Notes: generated from the letters alone by a model not told the origin. DNA of 34,487 bases from an uncultured Roseibacillus sp. (GCA_937949965.1 CALFBF010000071.1:1-34487); one strand, 5' to 3'; positions 24,975-33,351 are shown, counted from the stretch's first letter. Made by a program: numbers and translations.

Positions 24975-25325
24975 CTAACCCGGAGGCCATTGCAAAGGAC
25001 GGCCTGCCAAAAGGTGAATGTGCAGATGAGGAACCGTTTCGCCACCGTCAGGACCGTTGTTGATGACGACCCGGAAACCCGACTCGATGATTCCTAGTTC
25101 TTGAGCAATGAGAGGGATACGCGTCAGGAGGTGTCCTAGAACGGAAGAGTCTTCTGCTACCGCCTCTGCAATGCGGGGGATAGGCTTCTTGGGAATAAGC
25201 AGTAAATGAATCGGTGCTTGTGGTTGCGCGTCACGAAAACAAAGTGCTAGTTCATCTTCATAAACGATCTCAGCGGGGATCTCCCGATCCACTATTTTTG
25301 CGAAGATAGTTTTGTCATACATCAT
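24975..25325 (-). CDS. HIT-family (HinT-like) nucleotide phosphoramidase
   Basis: The 116-residue protein of the histidine-triad family hydrolyses AMP phosphoramidates such as lysyl-AMP. Typical features are TIFAKIVDREIPAEIVYEDE, FRDAQPQAPIHLLLIPKKPI, FRVVINNGPDGGETVPHLHIHLLAGR with the His-x-His-x-His triad, ending LQWPPG. The length matches bacterial HinT. MMYDKTIF offers two Met starts; the first is kept. It lies 94 bases upstream of pheT on the same strand. An aminoacyl-AMP hydrolase next to an aminoacyl-tRNA synthetase is suggestive, but the co-transcription is unproven. Confidence 0.92.
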   Translation of the reverse strand: MMYDKTIFAKIVDREIPAEIVYEDELALCFRDAQPQAPIHLLLIPKKPIPRIAEAVAEDSSVLGHLLTRIPLIAQELGIIESGFRVVINNGPDGGETVPHLHIHLLAGRPLQWPPG

Positions 25326-25493
25326 TCAAAAGTTGGGGGAATAAAGGACTGATTGCAGTGCTCAAATGTGTCTGTTTGCTTTTAGTTAGGGAGATAGCCA
25401 GTCCTGCTATGAAGAGTTTTCAATCAGAATAATGAATAGTAAAAAGAACTTAAATCATTCTTGAATTTTGTAAAATGACTGCCAATAATTTTT

Positions 25494-25829
25494 ATGAACA
25501 TGACCGACGAACTGAGAAAAAAAACAGCAAAACGTTATACTGATGAAGAGAAGTCCAAGATCTTGCGCTTCGTAAATCAAGTAAACCAAGATAAAGGACG
25601 TGGTGGCGTGACTGCAGCCGTACGTGAATTTGGGATCTCTCCAATCACCGTAAACGGTTGGTTACGAAACCAAAAAGAACTGGGCCCAACTTTACCGCTT
25701 CCAAAAAATGCAAGCGCAGTAGAAGTTTTCCAGCGCTTAGCTGATCTTCATTCTTCGATTGAGGCCAAGCGTGACGAATTGACACGCATGGAGAAGGAAT
25801 ACGAAGAGCTTAAGAAAAAAATTAAGTAA
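25494..25829 (+). CDS. Orphan helix-turn-helix / coiled-coil DNA-binding protein
   Basis: The protein has 111 residues from 25494, or 109 from the ATG at 25500 (MTDELRKKTAKRY). Residues about 15-60 resemble the HTH of transposase OrfA-type proteins (YTDEEKSKILRFVNQVNQDK, GVTAAVREFGISPITVNGWL), and residues 75-111 are a heptad-rich coiled coil (FQRLADLHSSIEAKRDELTR to ELKKKIK). No transposase catalytic ORF or inverted ends are nearby, so it is likely a domesticated regulator or nucleoid-associated factor rather than part of an IS. The leader is AT-rich without a Shine-Dalgarno site. It converges on the unknown gene at 25882. Confidence 0.75.
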   Translation: MNMTDELRKKTAKRYTDEEKSKILRFVNQVNQDKGRGGVTAAVREFGISPITVNGWLRNQKELGPTLPLPKNASAVEVFQRLADLHSSIEAKRDELTRMEKEYEELKKKIK

Positions 25830-25858
25830 GGCAAAATTTCACCATTATCTTTTTAGTT

Positions 25859-25894
25859 AGATGCGGTCTGGGGAAAAATCCTCAGGCCGCATCT
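25859..25894. terminator. 15-bp hairpin between convergent genes (no U-tract)
   Basis: AGATGCGGTCTGGGG and CCTCAGGCCGCATCT pair over 15 positions (two G-T pairs on the plus strand) around a 6-base loop. It sits 30 bases after the HTH gene stop and overlaps the last codons of the minus-strand gene. Neither side has a T-run, so termination would have to be non-canonical. Confidence 0.55.
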
Positions 25895-26451
25895 AGTGTA
25901 AGGAGAAGTTGGCTGTTTGGAGTGGAGTTCCGTTCAGCTGTTTTTTCCAAAAAGGCGAGAATATCTCGTTGGAAATTGTCGCAGTCTGTATTCCAGCGTT
26001 TGGTCCCAACTAGAATGAGAGTCGCTTCCCGAATCTCGGTAAAATGAAGTTCTTCTGTCCCTAATTGATGAAGAGCATCCACCTCAGCTCGGAGTCTTTG
26101 GAAGAAGGCGAGTTCGAAGCCCGTGGGCATCTCGCGAGCAGTACGAGCAAGCGATAGTGTTACGGGCGGGGTTAGGATTTTAAGCTGGTCGGCGATAGCG
26201 GCACAACCAATCCGATCCAGCATGCGACTCATCCGCGCATAAAGGTCCTCGATTGGTAAGAGCCGCAGCGGACACTTATTTTCCAGATAGTGGATGATAC
26301 CGTCGCGGATATCATCGATGAAAGGGAAGTCGTCTCGATCCGCAGCGATGGAAGCTCGATTGAGCGCAGTCTCGATCCAGTCCACTCCGTAGCCGACAAT
26401 CTGATGACTGCCAACTTGGAGAACTGGGCGATTACCAACGAGACAAATCAT
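25882..26451 (-). CDS. Unrecognised protein encoded directly downstream of nrdR
   Basis: No family is recognised for this 189-residue soluble protein. It has a compact N-terminus (MICLVGNRPVLQVGSHQIVG), an acidic segment FPFIDDIRDGIIHYLENKCP, a helical middle (YARMSRMLDRIGCAAIADQL) and a basic/aromatic segment with GTKRWNTDCDNFQRDILAFLE. Its start lies one base after the nrdR stop codon region (26451 versus 26453), so it is almost certainly in the nrdR operon. That position hints at a link to ribonucleotide reduction or replication control, but nothing in the sequence proves it. The end overlaps the shared convergent hairpin. Confidence 0.75.
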   Translation of the reverse strand: MICLVGNRPVLQVGSHQIVGYGVDWIETALNRASIAADRDDFPFIDDIRDGIIHYLENKCPLRLLPIEDLYARMSRMLDRIGCAAIADQLKILTPPVTLSLARTAREMPTGFELAFFQRLRAEVDALHQLGTEELHFTEIREATLILVGTKRWNTDCDNFQRDILAFLEKTAERNSTPNSQLLLTLDAA

Positions 26452-26452
26452 A

Positions 26453-26989
26453 CTAGCTCACGCTTGGTTGCGTTGGGGTTTTGGATTTGGGTTTTGATTG
26501 CGTTGGTAAAAGCTCGCGCTGCATCGGGTCGCGCATCACACGCTTGGAAAGATTCTGGATTTCGGCGATGAATTCGCCCACGTCGTCGAATTCGCGATAA
26601 ACCGAGACATAGCGCACATAGGCCACTGGATCGATCTGGTGCAGCTTGTCCATTACCTTGGCTCCAATGGCAGCGGAAGGGATCTCGGAAGTGTTGTCGT
26701 GATGCAATTCGGTCAGGATTTCCTCCACAGCTCGATCGATTCGGTCCATCGAGACAGGCCGTTTTTCGCAGGCTTTGGTAAGACCACGGGTGAGCTTTTC
26801 GCGATTGAGAGGCTGTCGAGTCTTGTCCTTCTTCACCACCTTTAGTTCGGTGCGTTCGATTGTTTCGTAGGTTGTGTAGCGATACTCGCATTGTTCGCAG
26901 ATACGACGGCGTCGAATAGACGTCCCATCCTTCGACATTCGAGAGTCGAGGACTTTGTCTTTGAGAGAACCGCATTGAACGCATCGCAT
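26453..26989 (-). CDS. nrdR: Transcriptional repressor NrdR
   Basis: NrdR senses ATP/dATP and represses ribonucleotide reductase genes. The start is the ATG of MRCVQCGSLKDKVLDSR, the invariant zinc-ribbon N-terminus; the track ORF adds 31 unrelated residues. The four zinc Cys are CxxC (RCVQCG) and ICEQCEYRYTTYE, with RRRRIC between. The ATP-cone follows (about 48-135: LKVVKKDKTRQPLNREKLTRGL, IDRAVEEI, IGAKVMDKLHQIDPVAYVRYVSVYREFDDVGEFIAEI). The tail is longer and basic (MQRELLPTQSKPKSKTPTQP), giving 178 residues against about 150 usually. No NrdR-box pair was recognised in its own upstream region. It heads an operon with the unknown gene at 25882. Confidence 0.95.
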   Translation of the reverse strand: MRCVQCGSLKDKVLDSRMSKDGTSIRRRRICEQCEYRYTTYETIERTELKVVKKDKTRQPLNREKLTRGLTKACEKRPVSMDRIDRAVEEILTELHHDNTSEIPSAAIGAKVMDKLHQIDPVAYVRYVSVYREFDDVGEFIAEIQNLSKRVMRDPMQRELLPTQSKPKSKTPTQPSVS

Positions 26990-27359
26990 CGTTGTTTGGA
27001 GAAGCTTTGAGACCAGTCTTGGCAAGATTGATCGCGACAAAAGAGTAAATCGTGCAATCAAGCATTTATGACTCAGGTCCAAAAATTTTATGAACCAGAG
27101 AGGTGAGCTATCCCCATGCTTTCGTTCTTTTTGAGACCAGACTTTAAAAAACTGATCTCGTCGAAGAGAGAATTGAGGGAGACGAGTAGTCTAGGTGAGC
27201 TAACTAAGTTTCCTTACTAGACGAACCGGGCAATCAGTTGTTCCTAGTTTCTGATGGAAGGATCGTGTGGATCGTTACAGACGGCTCAAGGACTAGCGTC
27301 CGCTACTAGCGACATTAGCTCGACGAAGGGGCTGTCGCTCTGGGGATGAGAAAACGAAA
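26990..27359. other. 370-base intergenic region upstream of nrdR
   Basis: The gap contains the minus-strand promoter region of nrdR and the 3' side of the membrane-protein gene at 27360. Visible features are a short direct repeat GGATCGT-GT-GGATCGT near 27260 and the stem TAGCG-TC-CGCTA near 27295, with a second ACTAGCG beside it. No gene and no convincing NrdR box were seen. Confidence 0.45.
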
Positions 27360-27812
27360 CTACGGGATGACTAACGGATTACCCGCTTCGTCTTGTTCTT
27401 CTCTATGAGCTAGCTGCCAAAGCCATCGATGATTCAAATACGCGAAGATCAAAAAAGGCCACAAGGTCACCACAAACGTCAGCGCCCACCACGATGCTAG
27501 CGCCGTCTCAATAATACTATCGAGCTGGAACCTGTTGCTAAATGACAGTGCAAGGGTGATGAAGCATCCGATGCTAAAATACATGGAGAGAGGAGCGATC
27601 CACAAAAGATGGGTGGGCTTAGCGATCCGATACGCAGGTCTCGATAGAATACCTACGGTAGTGCCGGTGATAGCCCCCGCTAGCATAGCGGCCCATGCTG
27701 GCATCTGTGAATTTACTCCAGTGGCATCATTAAGAAATATCTCCGAGACGGCAATCAGTCCCCAGCAACACCCTGAAAAAGCGGAGATGCAAATCAGTGT
27801 CTGGAGTTTCAT
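27360..27812 (-). CDS. Unrecognised four-helix membrane protein
   Basis: The 150 residues have about four membrane spans: LICISAFSGCCWGLIAVSEI, AAMLAGAITGTTVGIL, LLWIAPLSMYFSIGCFITLA and TALASWWALTFVVTLWPFLI. They are followed by a short charged tail (HREEQDEAGNPLVIP). No motif identifies a family. It starts 22 bases after the stop of the polyprenyl synthase gene on the same strand, so it may be its co-transcribed partner, perhaps in membrane lipid or quinone context, which is inference only. Confidence 0.65.
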   Translation of the reverse strand: MKLQTLICISAFSGCCWGLIAVSEIFLNDATGVNSQMPAWAAMLAGAITGTTVGILSRPAYRIAKPTHLLWIAPLSMYFSIGCFITLALSFSNRFQLDSIIETALASWWALTFVVTLWPFLIFAYLNHRWLWQLAHREEQDEAGNPLVIP

Positions 27813-27834
27813 GACTTATGGAGAACAAGGCGAT

Positions 27835-28845
27835 TTATGAGCGGAGCTTGTTGAGTAAGCTGAGCAAGTAATCCGCCAGGGTGAAGAGTGCTGCGCGATG
27901 GGCATTGTCAGGCAGGAAGTGCAAAGGATCTTTGGCGTCGTCAACGAGCTTGATGGCAGTCTCGATCGAGTAGTCAATCGCGCCCTCGTAGTCGGCAATG
28001 CCGCTTAAGATAGAGAGGTCGAGAGGCTCTTGATTGATGATCCGTGCTTGCAGTTTTTCTCGCTGCGCAGGGTTTGCTTTTTCGAGCAGGCGCAGGATAG
28101 GGAGGGTGAGTTTTCCTTTTTCTAAATCAGTGCGCAGTGTTTTACCAAACTCCTCTTCGTCGCCAACGAGGTCGAGGCAATCGTCATAGAGCTGATAAGC
28201 GGTCCCCAGCTTGAGCCCGAACTGATAGAGATCTTCCTGGGTTTCTTCATCAGCACCACTGAGGTAGGCAGAGAGACCCGTGGCTGCGGCAAAGAGCGCG
28301 CCAGTTTTCATCTCTAACAAGCGGAAATACTCCTTCCGAGTCATAGTCAGATCAAAGCGTCGCTGGGTCTGCAAGATTTCCCCTTGGCAGACTTCTCGTG
28401 CTGCTTTGGCAATCTCGCGACTGAGATGGAGGTCGTCGAAGTTGGTGCTCAGCATCAGCGCATGTGAGAAGAGGGCGTCTCCGAGGAGAACGGCGAGACC
28501 TTCACCCCACTTGGCATTAGGGGTTGCAACCTTGCGACGAATGTCAGCCCCGTCGATGATGTCGTCGTGCACGAGGCTAGCGACGTGAATCAGCTCAAGA
28601 ATGCTCCCTAACTGAACGTGGTCATCACTCACGGGCCCCAAAGCACCACCAGTGAGAACGGCTAGCGCGGGACGAAGACGTTTCCCTGAAGTATTACAAA
28701 CATAGTCGATGTAGGGTTCTACTCCCGGGTCAAAATCATTAACCTGTTCTTTCAAGAGGGACTCCACCTGCTTCAAATGGGGTTTTACCAATTCAAAGGG
28801 AGCCATCAAATGGGCTCGACTAGGTGTTTTTAATTTTCGGTTCAT
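27835..28845 (-). CDS. Trans-polyprenyl diphosphate synthase (IspB/HepT-like)
   Basis: The enzyme extends allylic diphosphates with isopentenyl diphosphate, probably to the long chain used for menaquinone or ubiquinone. I prefer the ATG of MNRKLKTPSRAHL (28845); the track adds 18 residues, and MAPFELVKP is a further option. Motifs in order: GKRLRPAL, the first Asp-rich motif LVHDDIIDGADIRRKVAT, NAKWGEGLAVLLGDALFSHAL, EGE-type CQGEILQTQ, MKTGALFAAATGLSAYLSG, and the second Asp-rich motif YQLYDDCLDLVGDEEEFGKTLRTDLEKGKLTLPIL. The residues before FARM (around LIHVAS) are small, fitting a long-chain rather than a C15 synthase, though chain length cannot be fixed here. Confidence 0.92.
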   Translation of the reverse strand: MNRKLKTPSRAHLMAPFELVKPHLKQVESLLKEQVNDFDPGVEPYIDYVCNTSGKRLRPALAVLTGGALGPVSDDHVQLGSILELIHVASLVHDDIIDGADIRRKVATPNAKWGEGLAVLLGDALFSHALMLSTNFDDLHLSREIAKAAREVCQGEILQTQRRFDLTMTRKEYFRLLEMKTGALFAAATGLSAYLSGADEETQEDLYQFGLKLGTAYQLYDDCLDLVGDEEEFGKTLRTDLEKGKLTLPILRLLEKANPAQREKLQARIINQEPLDLSILSGIADYEGAIDYSIETAIKLVDDAKDPLHFLPDNAHRAALFTLADYLLSLLNKLRS

Positions 28846-28936
28846 CTTGAAAGTTCCGGATTGCTTGTGAAACTTTTCACAAAGTCGGGGAGTGTGCAAT
28901 CGTTTTTTCAGTAATTAGTGAAAATGACGTCAGCAG

Positions 28937-28976
28937 CTCTCGTGCTAATCCGCGCGAGAGGGCTATAGGTCCTCTC
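28937..28976. other. Mutually exclusive hairpins in the pyc 3' region
   Basis: CTCTCG (28937) can pair with CGAGAG (28955), or GAGAGG (28957) can pair with CCTCTC (28971). The two stems share bases and sit immediately past the pyc stop. No T-run follows on the minus strand. Confidence 0.35.
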
Positions 28977-31900
28977 TTATTCCAGAACGACTAATAGATC
29001 TCCGTTGTCCGCTTGCTTGCCTTTCGTAAGGTGCACTTCTTTAACTGTTCCTGCTTTGGAAGCGCTTACTGTAGTCAGCATTTTCATGGCCTCGAGCACG
29101 ACGAGTTTGTCTCCTTCTGCAACGGTGTCTCCCGGTTTCACTGCGACCTCACTTATCATTCCGGGTAGGGGAGCTGCGATGTGGTTCTCGTTGCTGATAT
29201 CTGCTTTGAGGTTGGCTGCGACTTCTTTCCCGAGCGCCTTATCTACGACTGTTGTTTCGCGAGGCATTCCGTTGAGTTCGTAGAAGACAGTGCGACGTCC
29301 TTCGTCATCAGGTTCGCCAATGGAGAGGAGCTTGATGAAGAGGGTCTTGCCGGGAGCAATGTCGACGTGGATTTCTTCTCCAATCGCCATCCCGTAGAAG
29401 AAGGCGGGGGTAGGGAGCACGGTGAGGCGATCGTAGTCTTTGAGCGTTGTCTGATAGTCAGCAAAGACCTGCGGATACATCAGGTGAGAGTAGAGATCGT
29501 CATCAGAGGCATCGCGTCCGAGAGTTTGCCCAAGTTCGCTCCGAGTTTCGTCGAGGTCAATCGGAGCTGCTAATTCACCAGGGCGCACGGTGTAAGGAGT
29601 CTTGTCACCCAAGACCGCTTTCTGGATGTCCTTTGGCCAACCACCATCAGGTTGTCCTAGCCCTCCCATCAACATGTCGATGACGGACTCGGGGAAGTCT
29701 AACTGACTGGTCTGCTCCAGCAGATCCTTGGCTTTCAAATTTTGTGTCACGAGCAGCATCGTGAGATCACCCACCACTTTACTACTAGGAGTGACCTTGA
29801 TAATGTCTCCAAAGACTTGGTTCACATCCGCATAAGTATGCGCGATCTCTTGCCAACGATGCCCGAGACCCATCGCGTTCGCCTGTTCCTTGAGATTGGT
29901 GTATTGGCCGCCGGGCATTTCGTGGAGGTAGACTTCGGCAGTACCACTCCGGGGAGCAGAGTAGAAGGGCTCATAATGGGTGAGCACTTCTTCCCAGTAG
30001 TCGGAGAACTCGTTGAGTGATTGGATGTCGATCGCGGGATCGCGTTCTTGTCCGTGCATAGCAGCGGCCACGGAGTTGAGGTTGGGCTGAGAAGTTGAGC
30101 CAGACATCGAGGCCAAGGCCATGTCTGCGATGTCCACTCCTGCTTCTGAGGCTGCCATGATGGAGGCCGCATTCAGGCCCGAGGTGTCGTGAGTGTGGAA
30201 GTGGATCGGTATCCCAATCTCATCCTTTAGGGTGGCAAACAGTTTGCTCGCCGCCGCAGGGTGACAGAGTCCTGCCATATCCTTGATGCAAAGAATATGA
30301 GCGCCCATCTTTTCTAACTCCTTGGCCTTATCGACATAGTATTTCAGCGAATACTTCGCTCGATCAGGGTTGGTGATGTCACCGGTGTAGCAGACTGCTG
30401 CTTCGCAGACTGCGGTGCCATGTTCCGCCGCAGCTTCCATCGCTACTTTCATGTTAGGAAGGTAGTTGAGGGAATCGAAGATGCGGAAAATATCCATTCC
30501 GGAGTCCGCAGCGTGTTTGACAAATCCCGCGACGACATTGTCTGGGTAGTTTGAGTAACCGACCGCGTTGGAGCCCCGGAAGAGCATCTGGAAGCAGATG
30601 TTAGGCACTCGTTCGCGGAGTTGGCGTAGTCGTTCCCAAGGATCTTCCTTCAGGAAACGCATCGCGGTATCAAAGGTCGCACCACCCCACATTTCGAGGG
30701 AGAACAGGTTAGGAGTGCGCTGCGAGATCGCTTCCGCGATTGCCAGCATGTCGTGAGTGCGCATCCGAGTCGCAATGAGTGATTGATGGGCATCACGCAT
30801 CGTGGTGTCGGTGATGAGGAGGCGCTTCTCATTCTTGATCCAGTTTGCGAATTCGACTGGACCCTTTTCTAACAGAATTGTGCGGGAACCTTTTTGAGCT
30901 TCAGCGCTTCCCTCGACAAGTCGGCTAACAGGCTTGGGCTGCGCAAAGGGCTTACTTGGTTTCCAGTTCTTGGCAGCAGGATTACCATTGATGGTGATGT
31001 CCGAGAGGTAGTTCAGCAGTTTGGTGGCGCGATCGCGCCGGGGGGTGAACTCAAAGAGGCTCGGCTTTTCGTCAATGAGCTTAGTGTGGGCGTCTCCATC
31101 GAGGAAGAGCTGGTCATTGATGATGTTCTCCAAGAAAGGAATATTGGTTTTGACTCCTCGGATGCGGAACTCGCGAAGGGCGCGGTCCATGCGTCGGCAA
31201 GCACCGTGGAAGGTGCGGGCAGTAGTCGTCAGCTTGACGAGCATGGAGTCGTAGAAAGGGGTGATGACGGAACCAGCATCACCAGAACCAGCGTCGAGGC
31301 GGACCCCAAAACCTGCTGCCGAGCGGTAGTTCACGATTCGGCCGTAATCAGGCGCGAAGCTTTTCTCTGGGTCCTCGGTCGTGATTCGACACTGAATGGC
31401 GTATCCGTTGCAGGGTATAGCGTCTTGTTCGGGAATCGCGATCTCTGCTTCATGGAGCTTTTTACCCAAAGAAACCATGATTTGGGATTGTACCAGATCG
31501 ATACCAGTCACGCACTCGGTCACGGTGTGCTCGACCTGAATGCGGGGGTTCATCTCGATGAAGAACCACTCCTTGCTATCCATATCGTAGAGGTATTCTA
31601 CCGTGCCTGCGTTATCGTAGCCGATGGACTTGGCGAGGTTTGCCGCCGATTGACAGAGCTCTTTGCGAAGGTCACCGGGAAGGTCTATGGAAGGCGCGAT
31701 TTCGACCACTTTTTGATAACGGCGCTGCACCGAACAATCGCGCTCGTGGAGATGAACCACATTGCCGTGTTGATCGCCGAGGATTTGGACTTCGATGTGC
31801 TTAGCCCGCTTAATGTAACGTTCTAAAAAGACGGCAGAGTTCCCAAAGGCGTTTTGAGCCTCGTCTTGTGCTTCTGCGAGTCGGTCTTGCAGTTCTGAGG

Positions 31901-32435
31901 GTTTTTCAACAATGCGCATTCCGCGGCCACCTCCTCCGAAGGCGGCTTTGATAATGAGAGGGAAGCCGATTTCCTGCGCCGTCGTGATCGCTTCGTCAGG
32001 GTCTGAGATGGCATCTTCGGTGCCGGGAAGAACAGGGACGTTGGCGGCGATCGCTTGTGCACGCGCAGCGGTCTTGTCACCCATCGAGCCTAGAAGATCG
32101 CTATTGGGACCGATGAAGATGATACCCTCGCGAGCGCAGGCGCGGGCGAAGTCAGGATTTTCGGAAAGGAATCCATAACCGGGATGAATCATGGTCACTC
32201 CCTTACTCTTGGCGAGTGCTACAATGCCTTCGTAATCGAGATAAGCGCCAACGGGACCTTTGCTGGCGTCGAGCTGATAAGCCTCATCTGCCTTAAAGCG
32301 ATGACGAGAGAAGCGATCTTCTTCGGCGTAAATCGAAACCGTGCGGATTCCGAGCTCGTTCGCCGCTCGGAAAATGCGGATTGCAATCTCTCCGCGGTTC
32401 GCGGCCATCAGCTTATGATCAGATAAGTCCATCAT
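28977..32435 (-). CDS. pyc: Pyruvate carboxylase
   Basis: The biotin enzyme carboxylates pyruvate to oxaloacetate with ATP and bicarbonate, refilling the TCA cycle. All 1152 residues of a single-chain enzyme are present. Biotin carboxylase domain (about 1-460): KLMAANRGEIAIRIFRAA, the glycine-rich ATP loop KAAFGGGGRGMR, EVQILGDQHGNVVHL, FIEMNPRIQVEHTVTE. Carboxyltransferase (about 535-810): LLITDTTMRDAHQSLIATRMR, SLEMWGGATFDTAMRFL, LCIKDMAGLCHP, PIHFHTHDTSGLNA. The central allosteric region follows. Biotin carrier domain (about 1075-1152): LEAMKM with the biotin Lys at residue 1118. It is monocistronic, with an unusually structured 420-base upstream gap. It needs biotin, for which bioD is in this window. 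Confidence 0.97.
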   Translation of the reverse strand: MMDLSDHKLMAANRGEIAIRIFRAANELGIRTVSIYAEEDRFSRHRFKADEAYQLDASKGPVGAYLDYEGIVALAKSKGVTMIHPGYGFLSENPDFARACAREGIIFIGPNSDLLGSMGDKTAARAQAIAANVPVLPGTEDAISDPDEAITTAQEIGFPLIIKAAFGGGGRGMRIVEKPSELQDRLAEAQDEAQNAFGNSAVFLERYIKRAKHIEVQILGDQHGNVVHLHERDCSVQRRYQKVVEIAPSIDLPGDLRKELCQSAANLAKSIGYDNAGTVEYLYDMDSKEWFFIEMNPRIQVEHTVTECVTGIDLVQSQIMVSLGKKLHEAEIAIPEQDAIPCNGYAIQCRITTEDPEKSFAPDYGRIVNYRSAAGFGVRLDAGSGDAGSVITPFYDSMLVKLTTTARTFHGACRRMDRALREFRIRGVKTNIPFLENIINDQLFLDGDAHTKLIDEKPSLFEFTPRRDRATKLLNYLSDITINGNPAAKNWKPSKPFAQPKPVSRLVEGSAEAQKGSRTILLEKGPVEFANWIKNEKRLLITDTTMRDAHQSLIATRMRTHDMLAIAEAISQRTPNLFSLEMWGGATFDTAMRFLKEDPWERLRQLRERVPNICFQMLFRGSNAVGYSNYPDNVVAGFVKHAADSGMDIFRIFDSLNYLPNMKVAMEAAAEHGTAVCEAAVCYTGDITNPDRAKYSLKYYVDKAKELEKMGAHILCIKDMAGLCHPAAASKLFATLKDEIGIPIHFHTHDTSGLNAASIMAASEAGVDIADMALASMSGSTSQPNLNSVAAAMHGQERDPAIDIQSLNEFSDYWEEVLTHYEPFYSAPRSGTAEVYLHEMPGGQYTNLKEQANAMGLGHRWQEIAHTYADVNQVFGDIIKVTPSSKVVGDLTMLLVTQNLKAKDLLEQTSQLDFPESVIDMLMGGLGQPDGGWPKDIQKAVLGDKTPYTVRPGELAAPIDLDETRSELGQTLGRDASDDDLYSHLMYPQVFADYQTTLKDYDRLTVLPTPAFFYGMAIGEEIHVDIAPGKTLFIKLLSIGEPDDEGRRTVFYELNGMPRETTVVDKALGKEVAANLKADISNENHIAAPLPGMISEVAVKPGDTVAEGDKLVVLEAMKMLTTVSASKAGTVKEVHLTKGKQADNGDLLVVLE

Positions 32436-32496
32436 GAATTTTGAAAGAAACTAGGGGAGAATCCCCGAGCGAGTCCAGACTTCCTTGAATGAGAAA

Positions 32497-32586
32497 TTTT
32501 CGATACCACTCAAATGCTCGGAAACAACGAATTCCTAACAGAGAATTTTTCTTTTAATACAGCTGAAGCCATTGGGGTATCGAAAA
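32497..32586. repeat. Perfect 11-bp inverted repeat with nested hairpin
   Basis: TTTTCGATACC (32497-32507) pairs fully with GGTATCGAAAA (32576-32586) across 68 bases. Inside it AATTC (32530) and GAATT (32543) form a short stem. It could be a leader RNA or a looped operator for pyc. Confidence 0.6.
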
Positions 32587-32630
32587 CCGGTGTCATTGAG
32601 TTTCGGATGTTGTTTGTAAAGGGAGCTGTC

Positions 32631-32656
32631 TGCCGTGCCCGACCGGGCATGCGGCA
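32631..32656. other. GC-rich hairpin upstream of pyc
   Basis: TGCCG-TGCCC and GGGCA-TG-CGGCA pair over 10 positions with a GACC loop and a two-base bulge. It is GC-rich inside an AT-rich gap, and without a T-run it is not a terminator. Confidence 0.6.
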
Positions 32657-32855
32657 GCGAGTCTCTCAAATCTATGGCGAATTACCTTAAATATTCTCAA
32701 GTCCGATAAAAAACGCCCAAAAGAAGCCCTCCGAGGAAGGCGATTATACGCCCTCATGGATAGTTTTTATCTTGAGTCACTTATGGGCATTTCTTAATTG
32801 GAGTTGCTCTGTATACTCGCAGGTTCTTCGACAGCTCCCCTCATTTGTCGGCATC

Positions 32856-33209
32856 ATGACTTTGAAAACAAGATTTTACGCTATTATCTGTGGAGTCGCA
32901 GTTGTTCTCTTAGTATGGTCAGGCAGGAGGTTTGTAGTATCTCCATTGGGATTGTTTTGGCATCTGCCGCTTCTAATATCGGCTTTTGGTCTTGTTTGGT
33001 CTACGTGGCGGACAAACAATCATCGATTGGCTTTTGTCTCTGGACTTCTGTTAATTTGTTTAGCCTTTGTGTCGTGTATTTTAGGTATGATAGCGTTGGT
33101 CGCTGGCTCTGCGAATCTTACTACTGTTTCCTCTATTGTGGCTGTAGTGTTTGGCACGCTGTCGACGTTGCATGCTGGTATGAAGGATCTACAATCAAAG
33201 GAAGATTAG
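32856..33209 (+). CDS. Small unrecognised membrane protein
   Basis: The preferred start is the ATG of MTLKTRFYAIICGVAVVLLV (32856), giving 117 residues; the upstream extension in the track from 32772 lacks that clean N-terminus. Three to four membrane spans are visible: FYAIICGVAVVLLVWSG, FWHLPLLISAFGLVW, LAFVSGLLLICLAFVSCIL and LTTVSSIVAVVFGTLS, then a short polar end (GMKDLQSKED). No family is recognised. The competing frame 32798-33232 has clustered Cys/Trp and poor membrane topology and is rejected. Base composition is AT-rich. Confidence 0.6.
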   Translation: MTLKTRFYAIICGVAVVLLVWSGRRFVVSPLGLFWHLPLLISAFGLVWSTWRTNNHRLAFVSGLLLICLAFVSCILGMIALVAGSANLTTVSSIVAVVFGTLSTLHAGMKDLQSKED

Positions 33210-33351
33210 GTCGAACAAGGTGCTCTATGTAAGAATGATATGCGCGTGGGTGACTCGTGAGCGGCGTCTCTTCGACAGGGTTTTTAGCCATTTGGAGGCT
33301 TTTAGCCTTAAGCATTAAGCCATCATTTTGAAGCGGAGGAATTTTTGTGCC

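Larger units (their letters stand above)
32436..32855. other. 420-base intergenic region with inverted repeats upstream of pyc
   Basis: The gap is divergent between pyc (minus) and the small membrane gene (plus). It contains a perfect 11-bp inverted repeat (32497-32507 with 32576-32586), a hairpin nested inside it and a GC-rich hairpin at 32631-32656. No ORF is convincing: track 32772 begins inside it but its first 28 residues look non-natural. Confidence 0.55.

Noticed and set aside
26448-27065. 205-residue minus-strand ORF overlapping nrdR
   Set aside because: It is an alternative frame of nrdR; the zinc ribbon and ATP cone are in the other frame.
27100-27200. Possible third copy of the dispersed repeat (reverse strand)
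   Set aside because: Only short blocks such as TTGAGG fit, gaps are needed, and the similarity is no better than chance.
30894-31826. 310-residue plus-strand ORF inside pyc
   Set aside because: It is a shadow of the biotin carboxylase domain coding sequence on the other strand.
32798-33232. 144-residue ORF competing with the small membrane protein
   Set aside because: Cys/Trp/Tyr-rich with irregular hydrophobicity; the other frame gives regular membrane helices and a clean ATG start.
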